Made by a program: the position numbers and the translations under genes. This document shows, piece by piece, positions 21,357-31,654 of a stretch of DNA of 64,000 nucleotides. Origin of the DNA: Halomonas sp. HAL1 (GTDB lineage Bacteria > Pseudomonadota > Gammaproteobacteria > Pseudomonadales > Halomonadaceae); assembly GCF_030544485.1 (NCBI RefSeq), contig NZ_CP130610.1, positions 3,782,001 through 3,846,000 on the forward strand. The letters run 5' to 3'. A model generated the notes under the pieces. It did not search any database and had not been told where the DNA came from. It was given only the letters and a program-made list of their open reading frames with translations. How positions within the stretch are numbered: the stretch's first letter is position 1; each line of letters begins with the position of its first letter.

Positions 21357-22302
21357 TTAATCTTTACGCGTATAACGATCCGCGCCTTCGACGAAGCGGA
21401 GTAAATCCTCCAGTGCCTTCTCGGTGGTAACCGACGCCTGTGGGCGCGCTGTCTCGATACGCGCCATGGAAACAGCGGTGTCGTCGAGCACGGTCAGGGC
21501 CGATTCGATACGGGCAGAAAGCTTATTCAACCGGTGCTCAGTTTCCACCAGCAGATCCAGGCGCCGCACCAGGGCAGCGCGCTCCTCCTCGCCCAACTGT
21601 TTGCCCTCTTGGGTCAGGCGACTACGCACGTAATTACCGTCTACGCTAACCACCCCTCGCGCCTGGGACGCCATAGATGTCAGCGTATCCACCGCGCCGA
21701 GACAAACCTGCGTGACCAAGCCACGCGAGCGCTCGAAAGCCAACTCGCCTGTGTGGAATCGGCCGCTCAGCACGTCCATCACATGCCGATAGCGGCTATA
21801 GAGGCGATCCGCCTGAATGGCGAGATCGGGGCGATGCACGTCGAGCAGGCTCTGCTTGGCCCGGCACATGGCGAGTACAAGCTCATCGGCCCCCTCTGGC
21901 GGCCGACCAGGGTCGAGTACTGACACGCCAGCCTCATAGGCCTTGCGCTCCTCTTGGGCACGGCGCTTACGTACCGCGGCCACTCGTTGAGCTTCCTGGC
22001 GGCGCTCGCGGCGTCGGGCCAGCCAGCCGCGCAGTGTTCGCTCGACTGGCAGCGCCACAGGAATAGAGACAATACCCGCCAGCCAGCCAGCCAAAAAGGC
22101 TGGGGCTGAAACCGCCCCATAGAGAGGTCAGCCACATCAGCATGCTGATAAAAGGAACCAGCAAACAATAGCGGAAGATGACCTGCAGACGGCTGGGAGC
22201 CAGCACCGGAAGCGCCAGACCAGGGTTGAAAAGGCCGACCAATAGCCAGGGCAGGCAGGTCATAAACAGGCCATAGGAAAATCCCTGCAGGAATCCCAAC
22301 AT
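21357..22302 (-). pseudogene. XpaC-like membrane protein gene, frameshifted at a CCAG repeat
   Basis: Two reading frames make one protein. The first (from ATG 22302, ribosome site AAGGA) encodes two or three membrane segments ending SPSLFGWLAG. The second encodes the cytosolic helical part from IVSIPVALPVERTLRGWL to FVEGADRYTRKD at 21357. They meet at a tetranucleotide repeat (CCAG on the plus strand, three full copies, 22079-22093). Removing one unit joins the frames perfectly as FGWLAGIVSIPV, giving about 313 residues. The layout (short membrane hairpin plus coiled helices, next to telA) fits the XpaC-type '5-bromo-4-chloroindolyl phosphate hydrolysis' family. It may be inactivated, phase-variable, or a sequencing error. 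Confidence 0.72.
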
Positions 22303-22617
22303 TGATACGGCTATCCTTCATTCATGAAACGCAAACACCAAGTGTAGAGTAACTGAGATGGCCCGCTCAGCACCAGTTGGGCACACGCTAGTGACTTTTT
22401 GAAGCCGGACGATATCACTTCCCTTGAGTGCTTTGATCAGCGCGGATGAAGCATGCTGCCAAACACCTTCTATACCGAACAGCAGCCTATGGAGAGGAGA
22501 AGAGGTACTCTACTTCGCCCAGCTTGGCGTAATCGACCGACAACTCCTACGTTGTTTTAAGGACGGTTGTAAAACCGGTTATAAAAACTGGCTGTAAAGA
22601 CTCAGGGAGACGTAACG
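22303..22617. other. Promoter gap between divergent XpaC-like and BCCT genes
   Basis: No gene found. The last 20 bases hold the ribosome site AGGGAGACG of the BCCT gene, preceded by a short repeat of the type GTTNTAA(AA)ACNGG (around 22565-22590). No clear promoter or operator could be assigned. Confidence 0.45.
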
Positions 22618-24240
22618 ATGGATGCACTTGCGCGAAAGCTGGGCCTCAAGACGGATCCCACTATTTTTTTCACATCGGCTGGGATCATGATTCTTTTCCT
22701 TGTGGCGCTGTTGATTGCGCCAGGCCCTATAGGGGAAGCCTTCGGCGCGGGGCGGCAATGGATCGTTACTAACCTTGGCTGGTTTTTTATTTTTGGGGTC
22801 ACAAGCTGGGTGGCGTTTCTACTGTGGGTGGCAATAAGCCGTTTCGGGGCAATACGCTTAGGTGGCAATGATGCGAAACCGGCCTATACCAACGCCTCCT
22901 GGTTCGCCATGCTGTTCGCTGGCGGTATCGGCACGGTGCTGATGTTCTGGGGCGTGGCCGAGCCGATATCCCACTTCGCAACGCCGCCACGGCCGGGTGT
23001 CGAGCCCTTCTCGGTGGCCGCCGCCGACGATGCCATGAGCTTTTCGATCTACCACTTGGGCCTGCATACCTGGGCCATTTTCGCCATGCCGGGGCTGGCG
23101 TTCGCGTACTTTATCTACCGTTACAACCTGCCGATGCGTTTCAGCTCGGTCTTCTTTCCACTGTTGGGCGAACGTATTCACGGCCCCATCGGCAAAACCC
23201 TGGATATCTTTGCCGTGCTCGGCACGTTGTTTGGCGTGGCGGTGTCTGTCGGCCTGGGCACCCAGCAGATTAATGCGGGGCTAACGGAACTGTTTGGTGT
23301 TCCAGACGCGGTGCTGCCCAAGGTGGTGATCATCGCCGTCCTGACCACCGTTGCCGTAGGGTCGATCATCGCGGGGTTGGATTCAGGGGTGAAGCGGCTC
23401 TCTAATATCAATATCGGGATGGCCGTTGGCCTGTTGCTGTTTGTGCTGTTTACCGGCTCAACCGTTTTCCTGTTACGTGCCGTTGTCGAAACCTTTGGCC
23501 TCTATATAACGAATCTACTGCCCATGGCGTTTTGGAATGACACGCTGGCACGCTACTCCAGCGAAGGCGGCGCCTGGGGATGGCAAGGCAGTTGGACGGT
23601 GTTCTACTGGGCCTGGACCGTCACTTGGTCGCCTTTCATCGGCATATTCGTAGCGCGGATTTCCCGCGGTCGGACTATCCGCGAGTTCGTGCTCGGCGTG
23701 CTGTTCGCCCCTTCCATCTTTACGCTGATCTGGTTTGCGATCTTCGGCTGGTCGGCAATGGAGATAGACGGAATTGGCCCCGAGGCCCGGGCAGCCCTGG
23801 GTGATCAAGCCGGTACTTTATCCGCCGCCGTGGCCGAAAGCATCCCGCTCGCCATGTTCGCGTTTTTCGATAACTTCCCCGCCGCAACCTTGATTCAGGG
23901 CTTGGCGGTGGTGATCGTCACCATCTTCTTCGCCACTTCATCAGACTCCGCCTCCCTGGTCGTCGATATGCTGTGTACCGGCAGCGCAGACCCAGGACCC
24001 TGGCATCAGCGGGTTTTCTGGGGTGTCTCCGAAGGCATGCTGGCCGCCATGCTCATCGTGCTGGCAGGCGATGCCGGGCTGACCGCATTGCAGGAGGTGA
24101 TCACCGTTGTCGGCCTGCCGATGTTTATTCTGGTGTTTATCATGATGTTCGCCCTGTACCGCGGCCTTTCCCATGAGGATCTGAGCGAAATTAAGGTAGG
24201 CACCCCGCCCAAGCAGGAAGAGCTAAAGCCGGAGGATTAG
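22618..24240 (+). CDS. BCCT-family betaine/carnitine/choline transporter
   Basis: A 540-residue secondary transporter with twelve predicted membrane helices. Family signatures are intact: GIGTVLMFWGVAEPISHF in helix 3 and the block WAWTVTWSPFIGIFVARISRGRTIREFV around helix 8. Such proteins import quaternary ammonium osmolytes (glycine betaine, choline, carnitine) with sodium or protons. At 540 residues it lacks the long regulatory tail of BetT. A start site AGGGAG lies eight bases before the ATG. No betaine-synthesis gene is adjacent, so substrate is not fixed, but osmoprotection suits a halophile. Confidence 0.93.
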   Translation: MDALARKLGLKTDPTIFFTSAGIMILFLVALLIAPGPIGEAFGAGRQWIVTNLGWFFIFGVTSWVAFLLWVAISRFGAIRLGGNDAKPAYTNASWFAMLFAGGIGTVLMFWGVAEPISHFATPPRPGVEPFSVAAADDAMSFSIYHLGLHTWAIFAMPGLAFAYFIYRYNLPMRFSSVFFPLLGERIHGPIGKTLDIFAVLGTLFGVAVSVGLGTQQINAGLTELFGVPDAVLPKVVIIAVLTTVAVGSIIAGLDSGVKRLSNINIGMAVGLLLFVLFTGSTVFLLRAVVETFGLYITNLLPMAFWNDTLARYSSEGGAWGWQGSWTVFYWAWTVTWSPFIGIFVARISRGRTIREFVLGVLFAPSIFTLIWFAIFGWSAMEIDGIGPEARAALGDQAGTLSAAVAESIPLAMFAFFDNFPAATLIQGLAVVIVTIFFATSSDSASLVVDMLCTGSADPGPWHQRVFWGVSEGMLAAMLIVLAGDAGLTALQEVITVVGLPMFILVFIMMFALYRGLSHEDLSEIKVGTPPKQEELKPED

Positions 24241-24587
24241 GTGGTATAAATTAGAGGGGCTGTGAGCCTAGCCTTCGATGCTGCCGTACCGCATGGGCCG
24301 GAGCAACGGCTAGAAGCACCCGTCAAACTGCTCTCGAGAATTCTTTTAATTCTTTACGACAATGAAGGTTAAGTCGCTTTGCTCGGATATACAGATTCGG
24401 ATGAATGTGTCAAAATAAATAAACGGTTTTATTGACAGGCGTGACTATACTGTGATTTGAGACTGGAGAAATGTCCTATTGCGGCCACTGTGAGGCATGC
24501 GGCTAATCCCCAGCCACATTGTCTTCCTCACTATCCCGTTCGGCGGTGCCTTCTGCGCACCGCCGAGCCCACTTAACGGTGCTCGTC
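24241..24587. other. Non-coding gap upstream of the flavin oxidase
   Basis: No gene found. The middle (around 24405-24455) is AT-rich with TTTATTGACAGGCGTGACTATACTGTGA, in which TTGACA and TATACT are 10 bases apart, too close for a standard sigma-70 promoter. An upstream start at 24519 for the next gene would add 23 residues unlike the family. Confidence 0.4.
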
Positions 24588-25973
24588 ATGAGCCAGCTTA
24601 CGTCAACCGCAATCAAGGAGTTCAAGGCCGGTTTCGCAGGAGGTGTTCTTCTTCCTGACAACCCCCAATACGACGAAGTGCGCCAGATATGGAACGCCAT
24701 GATTGATCGCAGGCCTTCCATGGTAGCTCGCTGCACGTCACCTGCCGATGTCGTTCACGCCCTGAACTTCGTACGCCAGCACAACGTGCCTTTCTCCCTT
24801 CGTGGTGGTGGGCACAACATTGCTGGCAATGCGGTCTGCGATGAGGGCGTAATGATCGACCTCTCACCGATGAAGAAAGTAGACATTGATCAACAACATC
24901 ATCAAGGCCATGTTGAGCCTGGATGTACCCTCGCTGAATTCGACACTGCTGCCCAAGCATACGGGCTCGCCACACCGCTGGGCATCAACTCCACCACCGG
25001 GGTTGCCGGCCTGACCCTGGGGGGCGGCTTCGGTTGGCTCAGCCGAAAATACGGCCTGACCGTCGACAACCTACTCGGCGTGGACGTTGTCACGGCAGAT
25101 GGCCAACAGCTGCACGCCAGCGAATCGGAAAATGCCGACCTTTTCTGGGGGCTGCGTGGCGGAGGCGGGAACTTTGGTATCGTGACCCGCTTCACGTTTC
25201 AGCTACATCCCGTAGGCCCGAACGTGCTGTGCGGTCTTATCGTTTTTCCCTTCGAACAGGCAAAATCGGTCATCACCCAGTTCGCCCGCTTTACCGAAAC
25301 CATGCCCGACGAACTCAACGTGTGGATGGTCACTCGCAAGGCACCTCCCTTGCCCTTCCTGCCTGAGGAAGTTCACGGCAAAGAGATCGTGGCATTCGCC
25401 CTGTGCTACGCAGGCGACCCCGCTGAAGGCGAGAAACTTATCGAGCCGCTGAGAGGATTCGGCACCGCCTACGGCGAGCATATCGGTGTGCAACCTTACA
25501 CAGACTGGCAGCAGGCCTTCGACCCGCTGTTGACGCCAGGCGCCCGGAACTATTGGAAATCCCATAACTTCTTGACGCTTGATGAAGGGGTGATCGATAC
25601 CATCATCGACTATGCCAGCGCACTACCCTCTTCGCAGTGCGAGATATTCATCGCCACGCTAGGTGGGCAGGCGAGCCGCGTAGACCCGCAAGCAATGGCC
25701 TATTCGAGCCGTGATGCCAATTATGTATTGAACGTGCATACGCGCTGGGAAACAGCGGAGGATGATGCTCGTTGCATTACCTGGGCGCGGGACTTCTTTG
25801 CTCGCTCACAGCCCTTTGCCAGTAGCGGCGCCTACGTCAACTTCCTGACTGGGGACGAGACCAATCGCATTGCCTTCGCCTATGGCGCAAGCTATGAGCG
25901 ACTGGTGGCAATTAAGAAGCAGTACGACCCGGAAAACCTCTTCCGTATCAACCAGAACATCAGTCCCGCCTGA
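24588..25973 (+). CDS. FAD-linked oxidase (berberine-bridge-enzyme-like)
   Basis: A 461-residue flavoprotein of the FAD-binding PCMH-type oxidoreductases. The FAD-binding half includes LRGGGHNIAGNAV, whose His is the usual covalent flavin site, and GVAGLTLGGGFGWLSRKYGL. The cysteine that makes a second bond in bicovalent members is absent (GINSTTG), so attachment is probably single. The C-terminal BBE motif YDPENLFRINQNI is present. It should oxidise an alcohol, sugar or similar substrate with O2, giving H2O2; the substrate is unknown. Start: the ATG at 24588 precedes the first conserved residues, though without a strong ribosome site. The nitrilase stump follows 60 bases downstream. Confidence 0.87.
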   Translation: MSQLTSTAIKEFKAGFAGGVLLPDNPQYDEVRQIWNAMIDRRPSMVARCTSPADVVHALNFVRQHNVPFSLRGGGHNIAGNAVCDEGVMIDLSPMKKVDIDQQHHQGHVEPGCTLAEFDTAAQAYGLATPLGINSTTGVAGLTLGGGFGWLSRKYGLTVDNLLGVDVVTADGQQLHASESENADLFWGLRGGGGNFGIVTRFTFQLHPVGPNVLCGLIVFPFEQAKSVITQFARFTETMPDELNVWMVTRKAPPLPFLPEEVHGKEIVAFALCYAGDPAEGEKLIEPLRGFGTAYGEHIGVQPYTDWQQAFDPLLTPGARNYWKSHNFLTLDEGVIDTIIDYASALPSSQCEIFIATLGGQASRVDPQAMAYSSRDANYVLNVHTRWETAEDDARCITWARDFFARSQPFASSGAYVNFLTGDETNRIAFAYGASYERLVAIKKQYDPENLFRINQNISPA

Positions 25974-26034
25974 GCGCTGCTTCCCGAACAAGGCCCTGAG
26001 CGGGATCTAACGACCCGCTCTGAGGAACACCGCC

Positions 26035-26175
26035 ATGCTCACCACGATTGCCGTCATTCAAAAACCGCCGGTGCTGCTCCAACGAGACACGACTATAGAG
26101 CAGATGGTCGAATCGGCCGACTCTGCATCCAAGGGCGGCGTGGCCAAACCCGCTCGATCGTTGGCGATTGCCTAG
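26035..26175 (+). pseudogene. Truncated nitrilase/amidohydrolase, N-terminal stump
   Basis: A short frame of 46 codons starts with ATG after TGAGGAACACC and reads MLTTIAVIQKPPVLLQRD, the first beta strand and following helix of nitrilase-superfamily proteins. The frame then departs from the family at GGVAKPARS and stops at TAG. The catalytic Glu-Lys-Cys regions are missing. The good ribosome site suggests a once functional gene, probably in an operon with the flavin oxidase, that lost nearly all of its 3' part by deletion. Confidence 0.6.
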
Positions 26176-28061
<1,886 letters not shown>

Positions 28062-28102
28062 TCGTCTTTATTTTATAAATCGCTTATACTGTAAAAAGTA
28101 TG

Positions 28103-28136
28103 CAGTCCTTCCTTTATTGGGGAAGGGCTGTTTTTT
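28103..28136 (+). terminator. Rho-independent terminator after gdhA
   Basis: CAGTCCTTCC (from 28103) pairs with GGAAGGGCTG (to 28130) around an eight-base loop, one pair being G-U, followed by six T residues. It lies inside the longest possible frame of rnk, which supports the later rnk start at 28172. Confidence 0.92.
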
Positions 28137-28171
28137 ATTGGTTTAAACTTATTGCTTTAAGGAGAGTCATC

Positions 28172-28585
28172 ATGGGACCACGCCCTGCTATTATTATTAA
28201 TCGTCTTGATGCCGAACGCCTCCAGCGCTTGATCGACAATGCATCCGATAAAGATATGGCCGTAGCTCAGCTACTTGAGGAAGAGTTATCACGAGGTGAG
28301 GTCTGCGACCCCGAAGATATACCGGATGACGTGGTCAGCATGAATAGTCAGGTTCGCTTCACCGACCTCACTCGTGGGCTTAAGATGATTCGAACCCTGG
28401 TTTACCCGCACTCCCTGGAAAGCGTAGCGGACGGCATTTCGGTGATGGCGCCCATTGGCGCGGCTTTGATCGGCCTCAAGGTGGGCGACATCATCGAATG
28501 GCCATTACCCAACAATACCGAAACACGGCTGCGTATCGATGCCATTTATTGGCAGCCCGAACGCGAAAAGCAGTTCCACCGATAA
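28172..28585 (+). CDS. rnk: Nucleoside diphosphate kinase regulator Rnk (GreA/GreB-like)
   Basis: A 137-residue protein closely resembling E. coli Rnk: a short N-terminal helical part (IIINRLDAERLQRLID) and a C-terminal FKBP-like domain shared with GreA/GreB (VVSMNSQVRFTDL, VMAPIGAALIGLKVGDIIEW). Rnk binds RNA polymerase and influences nucleoside diphosphate kinase and alginate-type outputs in pseudomonads. The start at 28172 follows AAGGAGAG closely, and the upstream ATG at 28100 lies in the terminator hairpin. It appears to be transcribed on its own or by read-through from gdhA. Confidence 0.93.
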   Translation: MGPRPAIIINRLDAERLQRLIDNASDKDMAVAQLLEEELSRGEVCDPEDIPDDVVSMNSQVRFTDLTRGLKMIRTLVYPHSLESVADGISVMAPIGAALIGLKVGDIIEWPLPNNTETRLRIDAIYWQPEREKQFHR

Positions 28586-28673
28586 GCCGCGCTAGAGAGT
28601 CCGCTAGTATCGGATAGAGAGAACTTCGCGGTGTTAGTGAAAAACTTATAAAGTATGGAAAATTGAAATTGAT

Positions 28674-28695
28674 GGCATCACTAATGCGTGATGCC
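28674..28695. repeat. Perfect hairpin in the gap after rnk
   Basis: GGCATCAC-TAATGC-GTGATGCC forms an eight-base-pair stem with a six-base loop. No T-run follows on the plus strand. It may be an mRNA-stabilising or weak termination hairpin for rnk. Confidence 0.6.
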
Positions 28696-28879
28696 AATGG
28701 GTTATAGAAAAAAGTGCGTTTACTTGAACAAAAAAATATTAATAAAAATTAAACAAGCATAGTGAATCGTTGATTAACGGTCATCAACCATTATCTGTTC
28801 AGCACCAAGGCCGTGTTGTCCGGCACGCTATCTGCGTGATAACTCGCTACACTTTGTCACACGGCCCTCAACGCAATGA

Positions 28880-30166
28880 TTAGGCTTTATAGGTTGCTTT
28901 TGTACCGGACACAATAGGTTCGCCATCTTCGTCCAGCAATTGGTGGTCATAGGCGGCCTGAAGGCCGGTATCCTCCACCGGTAGGGGCTGCAGCTCTTCC
29001 TCCTCGGCCCAGTAGTCAATGTGGCCTGGATAGAGTGGCGATAAAAATGCCACCAGGATGCCGACCACGGCGAAGATCGCAAAGGCGTCCGCATAGCCCA
29101 ATCCATCGACCAGCACACCGACCATCGGAGAACCCACTGCCTGCCCAAGCGCACAGGCCATAAAGGGCAGCACCGGCCCCATCGACAGTCGCCCTGGTAG
29201 TAACCGGATGCCTGTCATCAAGTACAGTCCCGTTAAGCTCATGTAGGCAAGCCCGAAAACCATCGCGGAAAACATCGCCAGCGCTAGCTGGCTTGGGCTA
29301 GCGGCCAGTAACACCAGGCTTGAAGAGAGCATCATCAACATCAATGCCTGGGTGATGGGTGGGTTATTGCGGTCGGCGAGATCACTCACTACGGCACCAC
29401 CGAGCCCGGCGATGCCGACCGCAAACCATAGCCAGCCAGTGTGGCCAGGGGGCAGCGCGCCAAGGGTAACCACCAGGTCAGGCGCGAAAAGCCAGTAAGG
29501 AGAAGAAACAAACCCCATGGCGAAGGCGAACAACGAGAGCCGGGTGAGTCGCGACCACTGCAACCGGGTGATGGGCGGTGGCGGTGCTGCGTTGGCTGGC
29601 GTTACTCTTGATACCGACGGGATAAAGTACCATGCCGCCACCACTCCCATGCCGGTCAGAACAGCAAAGAGCGTATAGGTCAGGCGCCATGCATCAGAGA
29701 GGAACACGACCGTCGGTACCGCCACGATAATCCCGACGCTGGTACCTGCGTTCATGATCGAACTGACTCGCCCGTGCATCGTCCGGCTCACCAGTGCCTG
29801 CATAGCAGCGGTCAGCGCTGGCATCATCAAACCGGTGCAGATCCCGCAGATAAATACCCCCACCCCGAGCGTGAGTGCGCCTGGCGCCTGACTGATCAGC
29901 CCCAGGCCAGCAACCCCGAAACCACCCGAGAGCACTGCCAGGTTACGCGCACCGAGACGATGCGCGGCAAGCGGCGCGACCAACGTAGCGAGCACGAAAC
30001 TGATAAATGGCAGCGCCCCGATGACCCCGATAAGGTAGGGCGTGAGCGCCAGCTCGGCGCTAATGGAAGGTACAAATAGACCAAATGCAAAACGCGCCAG
30101 CCCGTAACTAATGGCGACCAGCGCAGCACCGAAGATGGCAAACCCCATGTTTGACAAGGTTTTCAT
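28880..30166 (-). CDS. MFS transporter (YbfB/YjiJ-like)
   Basis: A 428-residue major facilitator protein with twelve predicted helices. Helix 1 has GLARFAFGLFVP, like the GLGRFAYTPLLP type of YbfB/YjiJ carriers; a cytoplasmic loop after helix 6 (about residues 187-205) is Pro/Ala-rich, and the C-terminal tail of about 55 residues is acidic and hydrophilic. The substrate is unknown. Start: GGAGG seven bases before the ATG. The gene is divergent from the truncated diguanylate cyclase, with 70 bases between. Confidence 0.88.
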   Translation of the reverse strand: MKTLSNMGFAIFGAALVAISYGLARFAFGLFVPSISAELALTPYLIGVIGALPFISFVLATLVAPLAAHRLGARNLAVLSGGFGVAGLGLISQAPGALTLGVGVFICGICTGLMMPALTAAMQALVSRTMHGRVSSIMNAGTSVGIIVAVPTVVFLSDAWRLTYTLFAVLTGMGVVAAWYFIPSVSRVTPANAAPPPPITRLQWSRLTRLSLFAFAMGFVSSPYWLFAPDLVVTLGALPPGHTGWLWFAVGIAGLGGAVVSDLADRNNPPITQALMLMMLSSSLVLLAASPSQLALAMFSAMVFGLAYMSLTGLYLMTGIRLLPGRLSMGPVLPFMACALGQAVGSPMVGVLVDGLGYADAFAIFAVVGILVAFLSPLYPGHIDYWAEEEELQPLPVEDTGLQAAYDHQLLDEDGEPIVSGTKATYKA

Positions 30167-30234
30167 ACTGATACCTCCACGGCCGCGCGCTGGATAAATA
30201 AAAGTCCGACTAGCTCATTGTCATAGCAACCGCC

Positions 30235-31098
30235 GTGATGAGCAATGCAGATGGGCGGTCATTTACTGAAGTCGTTTTTCGAGATAATGGCTATCGCCCC
30301 CCTTCATCATTGTTCTATAGTCGAGGGACGCTAACCGGATTACCCCAGCCTATGGCCGTTGACCTGCAAGCTCTCTGCCCCAAACTGATTCACCTGATGC
30401 TGGACACTGTCTTCGTGGTGGATAAGGACAACCAGATCATCTTTGTGAGTGATGCCTGTGAGTCGTTGCTCGGATACCTTCCGCACGAGTTGATCGGCAC
30501 TCTGATCACCCACTACATGCACCCAGACGATTTAGCGGCCACACGGGACTCCATTGTGCGAGTGATGGACGGAAAGCCCCACGTCGATTTCCGCAACCGC
30601 TATATCCGTAAAGATGGCGCTATCGTCCACATCCTGTGGTCTGCCCGCTGGTACGAGGATGAGGGCGTGCGAGTTGGTGTCGCGCGAAACGTCACGGCCC
30701 TTATGCAGGCCGAAGAGGGGTTACGATACCTCGCCCATCATGATTCCCTGACCAAACTAACCAACCGAGCGCTCTTCTATGACCGCCTTGCCTTGGGCCT
30801 GAGTACGGCCCACCGCTACCAGAGCAACCTGGCGCTGCTGTTCCTGGATCTTAATGACTTCAAAGGCATCAATGACGTTTATGGACATGCGGTGGGTGAC
30901 CGTGTGCTCTGCACAGTCGCCAGACGGTTGGAAGGCTGTGTGCGCGAGACGGATACCGTGGCCCGTATGGGCGGTGATGAGTTCACGGTGTTGTTAACGG
31001 ACATCAAGTCGGCGCACGCTGTCACAGAAAAGGTGGAGCAGATCCTCACCGTTATGAAGGCAGGATTTGAACCTGCGACCCTCGGCTTCGGAGGCTAA
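30235..31098 (+). CDS. PAS-GGDEF diguanylate cyclase, C-terminus replaced by tRNA-derived sequence
   Basis: About 287 codons: a PAS sensor (about residues 45-155, VFVVDKDNQIIFVSDACE) and most of a GGDEF domain (from LTKLTNRALFYDRL, active loop MGGDEFTVLL near 245). The real protein reads to about QILTVMK; the final residues AGFEPATLGFGG come from antisense tRNA-Arg sequence (31059-31095). Some 40-60 residues that complete the GGDEF fold, including its last strands, are missing. The active loop remains but the enzyme is probably unstable or inactive. Start: GTG 30235 or ATG 30238, neither with a strong ribosome site. Confidence 0.85.
   Translation: MMSNADGRSFTEVVFRDNGYRPPSSLFYSRGTLTGLPQPMAVDLQALCPKLIHLMLDTVFVVDKDNQIIFVSDACESLLGYLPHELIGTLITHYMHPDDLAATRDSIVRVMDGKPHVDFRNRYIRKDGAIVHILWSARWYEDEGVRVGVARNVTALMQAEEGLRYLAHHDSLTKLTNRALFYDRLALGLSTAHRYQSNLALLFLDLNDFKGINDVYGHAVGDRVLCTVARRLEGCVRETDTVARMGGDEFTVLLTDIKSAHAVTEKVEQILTVMKAGFEPATLGFGG
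31059..31095 (-). other. 3'-half fragment of a tRNA-Arg(CCG)-like gene, possible attachment-site scar
   Basis: Minus-strand bases read GCCTCCGAAGCCGAGG then GTCGCAGG-TTCAAAT-CCTGCC: an anticodon loop CTCCGAA (anticodon CCG, arginine), then a perfect five-base-pair T-stem (GCAGG/CCTGC) with the TTCAAAT loop. The acceptor end and the whole 5' half are absent. Phage and island integrases commonly recombine within such anticodon-to-T-arm segments, so this is most likely the boundary left by an integrated element. Confidence 0.75.
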
Positions 31099-31420
31099 TT
31101 CCAAACCTTACCGATGTTCTATCCTTCCAAAACAACCTATCGATAATTATCACTTTAAACCAATAAAAACAGCAGCTTATATAAAAACAGAGCACTAATA
31201 CCACATACCGTTTTATCCCGAATAACATCGACCACTACCCTTCGCCACCATCAAAGATGCCACAGAGCGTGATTTTAAAGTGTCCGGTTTTTGGACGTTT
31301 TTGACCTTTGGCGGCTGTGCCTTAACTGTCTCTTAAACACACCATGATGATCACCTCGGAAAAAGGGCCTCCTCTCCCCCGCCTGTCAGTATAATGAACC
31401 GACACAATGCCCGAACGGGT
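31096..31420. other. Gap between the tRNA fragment and the IS21 element
   Basis: No gene recognised. It is AT-rich for the first 150 bases. There is no integrase gene next to the tRNA fragment. The stretch TGTTCTATCC (31113-31122) resembles the D-arm complement of a tRNA, but the spacing is wrong. Confidence 0.4.
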
Positions 31421-31654
31421 TGCACTGCGTATTCCGCCCTATCGTGACCGCCCATTCCGTTTGAACGTGACCGTCTGTTCTGGATGATGGTGACCGCGCA
31501 TTCCGTTTTATCGTGACCGATTTTGGGTAGTTTTCCGGAATCGCTGGTCACGTTGCCGGAATCATCGGTCACGCTCCCCCGGAATCACATCCAACGCGCT
31601 GGAATTCTTCAATTTTATGCGGCATACCCTTCTTTTCATCACGAGGAAGTGCGG

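Noticed and set aside
31096..31140. Possible 5' half of the tRNA (TGTTCTATCC) next to the tRNA-Arg fragment
   Set aside because: It is about 18 bases too far from the anticodon arm and the rest of the D-arm and acceptor stem do not pair.
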